From the NCBI RefSeq assembly GCF_905147365.1, contig NC_056419.1, positions 4,967,501 through 5,031,500 of the forward strand: a stretch of 64,000 nucleotides of DNA, given 5' to 3'. Positions 32,420 through 43,200 of this stretch are shown here, in pieces (positions within the stretch are counted from its first letter, which is position 1; each line of letters starts with the position of its first letter). Below the pieces are notes generated by a model, which was not told the DNA's origin, made no database searches, and saw only the letters and a program-made list of their open reading frames with translations. The position numbers were made by a program, and so were the translations under genes. The stretch is from Aricia agestis. Lineage: Eukaryota > Arthropoda > Insecta > Lepidoptera > Lycaenidae.

Positions 32420-32796
32420 CTTAGGCTGGATTTTTATGCGGCGGCGCGAACGTGGTTTGGCCGCTTTTCCGCATAAAGTTAATATACCTAGCGGAATAGA
32501 GCAACAATCTCGAGCTGTCAAACGAAACCGAAATTGGTTTCATCTGTGTGTAAAAATATGTGTACGTATACACTTACACAGGCATGATTGAACATGATTT
32601 TTGAGATCAAATTGTCAACGTGCGTGTCAAAAAAAAGAGTGCCTTTGTTTCTCTATTCCGCTAGGTATATTAACTTTATGATTTACCGCGATATCACAAG
32701 CAAAAATGTATATAACGATTGATTTCAATAGCGGCACGGCCGCGCTGTCATTCACACAGTCATCGCACGCATACGGACGCATAAGTCCAGCCTTAA
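32420..32796. mobile_element. Outer MITE interrupted by family C element
   Basis: TTAGGCTGGATTTTTATGCG at the left and CGCATAAGTCCAGCCTTAA at the right are complementary. A complete family C MITE (32474-32683) lies inside. Confidence 0.75.
32474..32683. mobile_element. MITE, family C copy 2 (intact)
   Basis: Near-perfect 30-bp inverted repeats CATAAAGTTAATATACCTAG + CGGAATAGAG and complement. The interior includes GAGCTGTCAAACGAAACCG. The copy at 10747 is rearranged. Confidence 0.9.
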
Positions 32797-33359
32797 GCGA
32801 AGAATAATTAAGAAAAAAAAATACACATGTATGGGATAATGGAGTAATAGTGATCCTTCACGGTGCAAACTTACCCATGAAATGAAATATTATTATATTT
32901 CTAAACATAGACTTTTAATATATACTGTCATTTCTAAAAGTACCTATGACAATTTTTTTTTGCCGAAACATCGGTTTATAAGCATTATTATCATATGCCC
33001 AAAATATCCCGATTTTAAGCAGAAACCAAGCCTGTTTATTATTTGCTCTCCGTCGTTTTTTTAATTTAAAAATGTGACCTACAGGTTATGTTTTGGAATG
33101 TTTTAATTTTTGACAAGGTAACAAGAAGTTGAGGTCGTTAAATGGAACTTAGAATTTTTCTCTTGTTCGATTATTATTATCACTGTTAGTTCTTATTTTT
33201 AATTTACTTAATTACATTTCATTACCTCGGCTTCCGTTTTGCTTTAACATTGTACATTTTCTTATGAATTTAATATGTTTAAGATTGTGATGACTGTATT
33301 ATTTTTTATTTTTAATAAATAGTTTCTACTTTTCATTTGACTTTTAATTTATAAACAAC
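32797..33359. other. No gene recognised
   Basis: AT-rich intergenic DNA between the cdc20 and Apaf-1 3' ends; no repeat was assigned. Confidence 0.5.
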
Positions 33360-33615
33360 TGAAACACCCCCAGAAATCATGATAACATGGCCTTTAACAC
33401 AATAAATTCGAAAATGCATTTTTTTAATCGGCTCGTATCTCGACGAAAACGGTGCGTGAAAAATAACGAAAATTTTGTACCCCCTTGCTGGAACACCCTC
33501 AGTAACCATGAATTGCCTATAAAGTCATATAAAAATATTGTGTAAATCCAAAATCGGCTCGTATCTCGAAAACGGTGCGTCAATTGCAAAAATAACGAAA
33601 ATTTTGTACCCTGAA
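33360..33615. repeat. Two-unit tandem repeat of about 125 bp
   Basis: Both units contain AATCGGCTCGTATCTCG, AAAACGGTGCGT and AAATAACGAAAATTTTGTAC followed by CC. The units are preceded by GAAACACCCCCAGAAATCAT and GGAACACCCTCAGTAACCAT respectively. Confidence 0.85.
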
Positions 33616-33619
33616 GCAC

Positions 33620-33715
33620 ATCCGTTGTCTGGTATCCGTAACACAAGTCCTTCAGGTACTTACCACGGGGCCAGACTGACGTGGTGTGAAGCGTCCATAA
33701 ATATTATAATAGCCT
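33620..33715 (+). repeat. LINE/SINE 3' tail (GTTGTCTGGTA family), copy 2
   Basis: CGTTGTCTGGTATCCGTAAC, CAAGTCCTTCAGGTAC, ACCACGGGGCCAGACTGAC, GAAGCGTCCATAAATATTA; near-identical to the block at 5143 but slightly longer at its end. Confidence 0.8.
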
Positions 33716-34071
33716 ACAAATGATATAAAAGTAATAAATATTTTAGAAACTCCAAAACCGAAACCGGTAATGAAAACAACCGTATAAAATTTATGTAAAA
33801 TGATTTATTATAGAATGTAAAGAATCACAAAATAATGCATTTTCAAAATACAGTTTCATAAATTGCATAAAAGTATACGTTGTAATAAATCACATAATTT
33901 ATGATTAAAAATAACAATGAAAGAGATTAAATATACATTTAATTATTATTATAAACAAGCAGTGACAAAGAATACATTTCAAATGGTGGAAATAATAGTG
34001 AGCACCTTGTAATATTGTCCTAGTAAAATGAAACTGTAAAAAGATCTTAAGATCATAATATAGCAGGCTTA

Positions 34072-34561
34072 AGGACGCTATCACAAAAATTATTACAAAA
34101 ATTAGCAGGTCAGTACGAATATCGACGTTAAGGACATAACATTCAATATCAGCGCGCCTTGTACAGTGGCGGTTACGACGCTCGCCGCGTTCTTGATAGG
34201 GCGAAATTTGAGGGCGTTTTTTATTTTTTTAATGAAATTTATTTTTATATAAAATAATTAAGTTATTCGTACAGGGGACTAAATAAGCAACAATTTTTTT
34301 GTACATTTTTTTTCCTTAGATCAGTGTATTTAGCTATAATAGTACCTAATCAAATCCAATTTTTTTAATCTTTTGCGATTATTATGATGGTTAAAACGTA
34401 TATAAGTGAAAATTTTGTATGCGGCTATAATATGGTGTAGACGTGGAGATGAATATATTATCTTTAATTTGAAACCAAAATATCCTTGCAGTGTGACTCC
34501 TACTTCTTTAAAATAGTACCTGAAAATCGCTGATATTTGTGAAAAAATGTGATAGCGTCCT
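34072..34561. mobile_element. MITE with AGGACGCTATCACA ends
   Basis: Ends AGGACGCTATCACA and complement. Wider inverted matches (TTGTCCTAGTAAAATG at 34014 against CATTTGTACTAGGACAA at 34625) suggest that a larger, imperfect palindrome encloses it. Confidence 0.7.
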
Positions 34562-34642
34562 GTTTGTTTTATACTTTTAAGGTATAAGAACTTTAAAATT
34601 AAAATATGCTTTCAGTTGTGTAACATTTGTACTAGGACAATT

Positions 34643-35828
34643 TTGTGATCATAATATTGTTTGATATTAATTAAAAAATAATGAAGATAATATTTAAATG
34701 AAAGTGTATAGGAACAATAAAACAAATGCAATCTTTGAGCAAAGTAAATAACCAGTGGTGCAGCTTATTGGTCTTTTTCGACATAATTTAATACTTGTTT
34801 CATTTTCTAAGAACGCATGAAAATTAAATAAATTAGAGTTAAGTTAAATGTAAAATATAATCATTAAAAATATTTCAGAAGGTAATTACTTATTACATTT
34901 AAAATCTATAGATATAACACCACTGGTAGGTAAATAAATGTTGTAATCCATACGGCAACATTCCTTACTCCATAGCACCATTTAACTATATTCAAATTAT
35001 TCTATTTAGCTATTTACAAAAATTTTCTATCAAAAATGGCACGATCACATTTATAAGATCACATTCCATAATATGAATCAGCCTTCAAATTCGTGATATT
35101 TCGTGAGTTCAGATGGGGTAAGAGAAACTACATTTGGGGTAAGAGATACTTTACTTATCCCTTTTGGAAATTGACTCTTTCACTCTTACCCCATCTGAAA
35201 TATATTTCTTCATGCATGTGCCATATTTGCGAGTAGTACTAAATACTCAAATTCACGCCGAGAAGTCACGAGAAACATCTGGATGTTTGTCTTTTTACTT
35301 GGCTGTTTTACCCTCTTCTTACTGTACAATGTACACTGTACAGTTCTCGAGTCTCTCGCGAGAATTCTCTTCGTAAATCTGTCATTTATTGCAATCTTAA
35401 ACATTATTTGACAAGTCTTGAAAATGCGAATGTTATTGGCAGTTTCTGGCAGTGGTTAAAGCTTGTCTATTATTGTCCGGTATTTAACTATAATATAAAA
35501 GCAACCTGGTGGGTTAGTATTACGATACAACTACGATTCGTTTAAAAATATTTTACCTCTGAACTTATACAACTCTGAGGCAAAACACTAGAAACAAAAT
35601 GAGATATACTTAGGACTAAATATTATGTTGCGCTATAAAATGAAGTATAAATTACAAGTATATTTCGTTGTCAAATGATAGCAAAATATTTACAAAAGCA
35701 TTGACATAACGTATTAAAAATATTGGCTTTTGTTTGTTAATATCCTACATAATATGTAATGGCATTAAGACTAAGAAAAAGATCCTGAGAAGATTTTGCA
35801 AACATTATTTTAGCACCTGGGCTATAAA
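34643..35828. other. No gene recognised; one short hairpin
   Basis: AT-rich. At 35108-35200, CAGATGGGGTAAGAG and its complement CTCTTACCCCATCTG flank a small spacer, with GGGGTAAGAG repeated once more inside. Confidence 0.55.
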
Positions 35829-36075
35829 AGGTGTAACAAAACTAAGTGATAATACTTTAAGGTGTGTATGTGTTCCTCGTAGAAAGTTCACTGTGAAAGT
35901 AGCAGCGCTGAAATATATTTTTTTCACTTTAGTATGGGGAAACTCGTGACGCTGGGGCGCGTACCCATACAAAAGTATTTTTTTTTTGTCTTTCAGCGCT
36001 GCTACTTTCACAGTAAACTCTCTATAAGGAACACATACACAGCCTAAAGTATCATCACTTAGTTTTGTTACACCT
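35829..36075. mobile_element. Foldback MITE with 80-bp arms
   Basis: AGGTGTAACAAAACTAAGTG, GTGTGTATGTGTTCCTCG, GTGAAAGTAGCAGCGCTGAA and complements to 36075. The core contains CGTGACGCTGGGGCGCGT. Arms match at most positions. Confidence 0.9.
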
Positions 36076-36908
36076 GTATATGTATAAGCTAAGCAGAGAG
36101 CTCTATTTTCTAAAATCTCCGAAATCTCATAATTTTTATAATAACATGTAACATGATTAATTATTAATATTGGAAGATAGTTTAGACTCCTAAAATATTA
36201 CATGCTATATTCTATGTTTAGGTTTTGAAAAAAAATTACCATAAAAATAAGTTTGACAAATTAAACTAAGCAATTCCATATAAAAAATTAAAATAAAAAA
36301 AATTACTAATATTGTTCTAAATTTGAGACCATTATTTAGGTATACGTATTTAAAACTTATTTAACTTAAATCATAAAGCTATAGACTTTCCCTCTTACTG
36401 ATAAATATATTAATGCAGTGAAACTTATTTATGGTTCGCTGTCCTTGTCATTCGTTAATTTTCTAATATGCCAGAAAGAGACAAGCAAACCTTGTAATAT
36501 AGAAAAATGCTGTCTTAACACTTTATCAGTGAGTTTATGATTATACTTTACAAGATACTAACAGTCAAAAGACAATAGAATCCGACTAACTTGTCCTACG
36601 ATATGACCAGTAGTTTCATAAGTAACACATATTATAATTTCATATTTAAAGCACATTTAGCAGTACATATGAGTACTTAATTTACCAAAATAACTTTTTT
36701 GATCGTTTGATCGATCTTAATCTTAGAATATCGAGCATCTTTTGGATTTTCATTCGCAATTTTCAGCATTTTGCATAATATCTTACTGAAAAGTACACCA
36801 GCGATCGTCAATATGCGAATGAGACGGCATATACTGTGTAAGCGGGATATCAACAACGCTACGAGTCCTGGATAACGCTAAACGTGTGCGTGTATCCTTG
36901 TCGTTAAA

Positions 36909-37106
36909 ATATTGTGCGAGCAGGACAGCAATACTACGATTCTATGACGCTCATATTATGTCCTGTGTCGTTGAAATTGTAGCATTTGTGTGAAATTGTA
37001 TCCTTTTTCCTTCCTTTTGAGCGAGAGAGACAATAGATATTGTGCGAGCAGAACAGCATTAAGAATCCATGACACTCATGATATGTGCTTGTCCCGTGTC
37101 GTCGAC
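36909..37106. repeat. Tandem duplication overlapping the Apaf-1 stop codon
   Basis: ATATTGTGCGAGCAGAACAG (37035 onward) and ATATTGTGCGAGCAGGACAG (36908 onward) begin two diverged units about 128 bp apart; both continue with ATG.CACTCAT/ACGCTCAT and GTCCCGTGTCGT/GTCCTGTGTCGT. The upper unit includes the Apaf-1 stop and last codons. Confidence 0.8.
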
Positions 37107-37212
37107 TGTCACGAAACATGCGAACTTGTCATCGTGACAGACATGACTCGCGTAAAGACCGGATAGCTTGATGCACGATAGTATCTCCTTTTTTCTAGAT
37201 CCCTCTTTAAAT
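37059..37212 (-). CDS. Apaf-1: Last exon of Apaf-1
   Basis: Reached by a splice from 37658 (AC then GTAAGT) to 37212 (TTTCCAG). It reads FKEGSRKKEILSCIKLSGLY.. and ends FVTVDDTGQAHIMSVMDS then TAA. The end resembles the last blade of vertebrate Apaf-1 (a YVTVDNLG-type strand), which supports the splice. Without splicing, the previous exon would stop two codons later after RRKT. Confidence 0.85.
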
Positions 37213-40200
37213 CTGGAAATAAGATAGAGTAGGTAAAAACCAAAAAATATTATTTTATGCCAGAGATTTCAACAAAGTCTGCCTTAAAATAAAGGAGTAG
37301 GTACACTGTAGCAGTTATTGTCTATCAAATGTTTTTTTTTCAAAATATAAGACAGACAGAAGAATACAAGACAAACTGCAACATGGTTTAGTTAGTCTGC
37401 GGGGCTACGAGTATTGGTAGAATATTAATCGTTAAATATTCGTTATCGTGCACAAGTGTAGGCAAATGCTGCAACTGCTGCTGCAAAGCGTCTACAACTT
37501 TACTGAATTGACCGACTTGACTTTGACTAGACTTTAGACTTGACGATATGGTAAAAAATATTGTAAGAATATTACTCTTGCATGTGGCAAAGTACACCCC
37601 CGGTGTCAGTGCCACAAGCCAACAAAAAAAATATGCTAATAGATAATTTCCACTTACGTTTTCCGTCGCCAGTTGAGTTTCCAACACTGATGCAAGCTGA
37701 CACTGTCACCAAAGAAGAAGTTGGCCTTCTTGTCTGCTTGTTTGTCCTCGCTTCTCGCGTCTACTGGACTTGTCATGGGCGTTACAGCGTCGAGACTTGG
37801 CCTGTAATAGCATGAGCAAAATTATCACATACAGCGTCAATTTAACAGAATGTAGTACTTATAAAAACACTTTTTAAGGCTCCCACACAAAACTGCGAAT
37901 TCGCATCGCATCGCAAAAATCTGCAACAAAACTCATACTGAAATGACATTGCGATGCGAATTCCCAGTTTTGTGTGAGAGCCCTTACTTATGAAAGCGAA
38001 TAAACGGACGTCAAAAGAGTAATGAAAAATTATGTCATAGCAGGCTCTTCAGAGTTCAGTGACTTTAAATATTCAGCGGGCGCACCAAATCTCACCTCGG
38101 TTGCCCGCTGCGCGTGCGCAGATACGATATGTCCCACCACACGAGCTCAGTGGCGGCGCTAAGCAGCACGAGCGGAGGCTCGTCAGGGCCGGATGTAGGC
38201 GTGGGCGACCAGCCGCACCACTGTACTCGCGACTTGTGGTGCTTCAGTAGTAGCATCTGCCAGTTCTTGGGCACGTTCCATATCTGAAATATCATTAAAA
38301 ATGTGTATAATATGTATTGTGATATGTTACTGCAAAAGACAGAAAAGTTCTGACATATTGCTACTTGTCTCTTTTCCTCATTCATGGATATGGTAATTTC
38401 TTTTTCACACAAACGGTACAAGATACTAAAACAAAATAATATACATTTAGAGTGTGTTTTACAACCAGTAGTAAGCGAGCGCATTAATGCATTCCTTTCA
38501 CTTTTGTATTTTCGCAAATACAGCGAAGCTAAGGGGACAGGAAAGGTAGTTATGTTTATGACATCGTAGCGCATAAGCTAACTGATGTCCCATTTTAATA
38601 AGCTATCGATGAATTCGCCTAATCTATGTAATCAATTATGTTAAAAAATACGCTACACTAGACAACGCCCGCAACGGAGTTGCGCCAAAATTCATTTATC
38701 GCGCGAGAACCATACATTTTTCCGGGATAAAAAGTATCTGTTCGATAAATTCGGTAAAATCGGTTCAGCGGTTTGGTAAAGAGGTAACAGCAGACTCTTT
38801 CCTATTTATAATATTGGTATTCCCATAGTATGGATTATTTTGTGACTTGATAAATCAACAATTAAAGATGCCTCCGTGGTCTAGTGGTTTAGAGCGTGGC
38901 TCTCGACTCGGAGGTCGTGGGTTCGATTCCCGCGTTGAAAACATGTTATTTCCAAGTTGCAGGCTGATCGCCTGATTGTCTGACAAGTAAGATGATCCAT
39001 GAGTCGGATGGGCATGTAAAAAGTCGGTTCTGCGCCTGATCTCTCGCCGGTCGTTTCGGTCGTCCGTCCCACTGAGTTATGAGTGTAAAGGAATAGAGAG
39101 TGCTCTTGTGTACTGCGCACACACATGGGCACTATAAAATTACTTACTCCTGCGTAACAGGCCTGATTTCAATGAAAGTGGCCACCGTCACCGAAACCGG
39201 TGTGGGGAGTATTATTATAATCAAATGACAAATATCATCAACAACCAAAAACCATGCCTTGCATCCGTTGTGGATGATTTATACAGTATTTTCAGAGCGA
39301 AGTAAAATACTGTAACAAGATTTTAAATGTCCGTATGGTTGACCAAGTACATAAAACATTCTCGCAACATAGTCGGTCAATACGTCGCGTCTGGGACTAA
39401 CCATGTGCGGGTTTCCTCACGATGTTGTCCTTCACCGTATACTCTTCTAACTTCTTCATGTCAATAACATGCTCTTTTGTGCAGTCAGTAAACTCACCAC
39501 GATATCTCCCGAGCTGAGTCCCAGCGCCAGTATATTGCCATCGTCCGTCAACGCGCACGACACAATGTGGCTGTTGAGTCGCGACCGCTTCAGGGATTTC
39601 AGTTCGAAGCCGTCTTTGTCTCTGCATTTCTGGATTTTGAATGTCTGAAAATTATTTTGGATAATAATATAAGTGATTGGTAATGTGCCATCGAGGAAAT
39701 TGATTCCTAGGCGGTTGACGGACCTACGTCATGTGGTCGGCTTATGTCAATTCAATGTTAGCTGTGATCGATCGGATGGGTTTGACTTAACGCGACCAAA
39801 TTGCTTAGGTCCGCCATCTGCCTAGGAATCAATTTCCTCGATGGTACATTGATACTGGTAGATTCTGAATATTTTACTGGAATTAAACAGATATAGAATC
39901 ATGGATACAGTGGTCAGTGATAGTGATACAGAAATTCGTTTATTGAGTCATTGCTACTTGTCTGTTATTTTGGTCCGTTAAAACTCGTATGCGAAAGTGA
40001 TAGCATTAAGGCCGGCATTCATGAGCGATCCATCTATCTATTTGCACGCTGTCGATGCAAAATTCGTCCATATTTTATTTCAAACTATGTTCTGTATCTT
40101 TTTCACTATGTGTTGTGTAGTAGTAGTTAAAAAACTTGAGAAGTGTCAAGGGACACCCGGATAGAACGAAGCTATAAAAAAGAGAGAGAAACACGCGCTA

Positions 40201-43200
40201 CCGCACGGCTTACAAGTTACAACTATAGCATATATTACAACTAGAGCCAAAATGCTCTTGTGTCATGTCGTTACAACATTTTCCGTCTATCGACTAGCCC
40301 CCTTACGCAACGCGCGATAATGAACCTCGTTCCAAATAAAATTTTCTAATTCTGAACTCACCTGAAAGCTATACTCGTGATGACACAGTACTAGTGTATT
40401 CTTCTGCATGTCTGCGTGTTCGACGCACGTCTCGAACTCTCGCCCGTTAAGCACGTTAGACACTTTCAGATTTGTGTCCCACACTTTCACTGTAGCGTTC
40501 GATTCCACTGTGACTAGACCTGAAATGATAATATTTACATTAGAATTAACTTCAGATAAAATTTATAAGTCCTATAGCAATAAGACAGTATTAAACTGTC
40601 GTTGAATATTTCTTTTTGAGGTTGAGTTAGATTAGGCTCAAAAATAAATTAATCTTATTCTTACTAACTAAATAGGTTAGGGTTAACAAACATTAAGAAT
40701 AAGGCCTTTGCATTGTGGATGATGTATGCAGTATTCTTTGGGCGAAGTAGCCACTCTTCAGATATTGTGTTGTTGGTTAGCTGTTGCAGTATACCTAAAA
40801 CGCCTCTGTGGTCCAGTGGTTTAGAGCGTGGCTCTTGACTCGGAGGTCATGGGTTCGATTCTCGCGTTGGAAACATGTAATTTCCAAGTTTGGTTAGGAC
40901 AATGCAGGCCTCCTGATTGTCTGACAAGTAAGATGATTCATGCGTCAGATGGGCATGTAAAAAGTCGGTCCTGCGCCTGATCTCTCGCCAGTCGTGTCGG
41001 TCGTCCATCCGACTGGGTTACGAGTATAAAAGGAATCGAGAGTGCTCTTGTGTACTGCGCACACACTTGGGCACTATAAAATTAATGCTTAGTTTCAATG
41101 AAGCCGGCCACCGTCATCGAAACCGGTGTGGGAGTTATTATATACGTGAGCGCCCTGAAGTTACCCAAGCACGAAGCAGATTAACGCATTCCTAACACAA
41201 TGAATATGCTATACAATGTTGGCTGTAAGACGATTGATATAGTCAACTCACCGATCTCCTGTATCCAATAGCTGTTGACAAGATTACTCCCTTTACACAA
41301 CGACTTGACGTCAGAGTACGAGTACACTCGCTCCACACTCTCCTCGCTGCTGTTGGATTCGTTGTCGTTGCGATTCCTTATCTTTACACCTAAAATTACA
41401 TTCAAAATAGAAGCAAAAAATCAGCAGAGTTCTTGAGAAAAAACTTTTTGTATGAAACTGCTGTATTTTTTCATTTGACAAGAAGACCTTTTTATCAGCT
41501 ACGAGCTTTTGCCCGCGGCTTCGCTTGCGTCAAGAAGTATTATTACCAGTGGTCGGCGTAGGTAGTGCCATCCCGCGGGATTCGTTAATCGCGGCATAAC
41601 GTGGACATGCCTCTCAATCCCGCGATTTTGGGATTCGCATTGAAATAATATAATCGGAAATACATTCAGAATTTGATATTTAAACAACAAATATTGTGAC
41701 AAACGTAAATAAAGAAATAATTTGTTAGTTTTTTATTTATTTATCATAATTATAAGTTTTATATGATATTAACAAATAAGTAAAAAATTAACAGAAATGT
41801 GATTATATTTATTTGGATATAAGTAGTATATCATAGATCACTTTCAGGCTTGCCTGTGTTACCTGCAAACAATTTGATTGTTTAATTATAAAAATCCATT
41901 TAATGTTTATCAAATATTGACTTTCTTTTAAAATATATTTAAACAACAATAAACAATAATGAATTCGCTTAGTGGCACCGTTAAACATTCGACGCAAACA
42001 ACCGAGCGATCATTCGCAGGCAACACAGGCAAGCCTGAAAGTGCTTTACGATATACTACTTATATCCAAATAAATATAACATTTTTTGTTCTTTTCGTCT
42101 GTTATGTGTGGATGGGATATTTTGAACTCACGCGCAAAAAAAATGCTACACACAGAACAACAAGCCATGCGCTACTCGCAAGTGTCTGCTTGCTGTGTGC
42201 GGGGTGCGGGCCACCCCGCACCCCGCACACGTCTTGCTCCTGCGGTATTAAATAAATATGGATTATAATTAAAAAGAAAGAGTTATGTTTAGTTAATAAA
42301 TAATAGATATCGATTTTGACGCGTAATCTTTTTTTTTCATACTGGCAACTAAGCAAAACATGGCTGAAGAAATATTAGACGTAGAAAAACGTTTAGTGAC
42401 TCATTTATTTAGGCCTTTTTTATCCGGCGAAATTATGACTCAAAACTCGTTTTTTTTCATTAATTGTAAAATAAATACTTGATTATTCGCGATAATTCGG
42501 AACGCGGGATTTTATCCCGCGATCCCGGAGGTGTGTCCATGTTAACATATACAATTGAGGTCATTCACCCTAAATGGCACTACCTACGCCGACCACTGAT
42601 TATTACATACAAACTTTCATCCCCTATTTTAACCCCTTGGAGGTGGAATTGATCAAAATCCTTTCTTAGCGGATGCCTACGTCATACTTGCATGCCAAAT
42701 TTCAGCCCGATCGGTCCAGTGGTTTGGGCTGTGCGTTGATAGATCACCATGTCAGTCAGTCACCTTTGAGTTTTATATAATATATAGATATAATAAATAG
42801 AAAGGCGGAACTTAACTATTGTATGAACACTTTATTGTTATTTGATTGTTTAAACTTATAACACATCCGATATACACTCGATCTGATTTGAAGTTTTATC
42901 CGTGAAAAAACACTATTCAAAAGTAGATGTAATGCGAAAAATGACGAGTCTACTTACCTTGTATACCATTAAGTAGATCCTGTGAGCCCAAATTAGCCTT
43001 TCCCTTCTGCAGCATCATAGTCTCCCATTTATCACCGACCAAACTGTATGCCATCATACATTGATTCTCTCCGGCAACTATCATCAGATTTGAGCTCACA
43101 AAGTTCAAATATACCACTGGACTATAAGTGTCCATGATATCTATGATTTCCTTGGTCTTGATAGTGAATCTCCTCACTATACCAGTGTTCAGACCGTATA

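Noticed and set aside
37388..37687. Apaf-1 ending by read-through at RRKT stop, or the 99-residue minus-strand ORF as its last exon
   Set aside because: Splicing AC|GTAAGT to 37212 restores a C-terminus like the last blade of the family, and the phases fit.
38092..38574. 160-residue minus-strand ORF as a separate gene
   Set aside because: Only 38096-38283 is coding (Apaf-1 exon 18); the rest is read-through of the intron before its acceptor.
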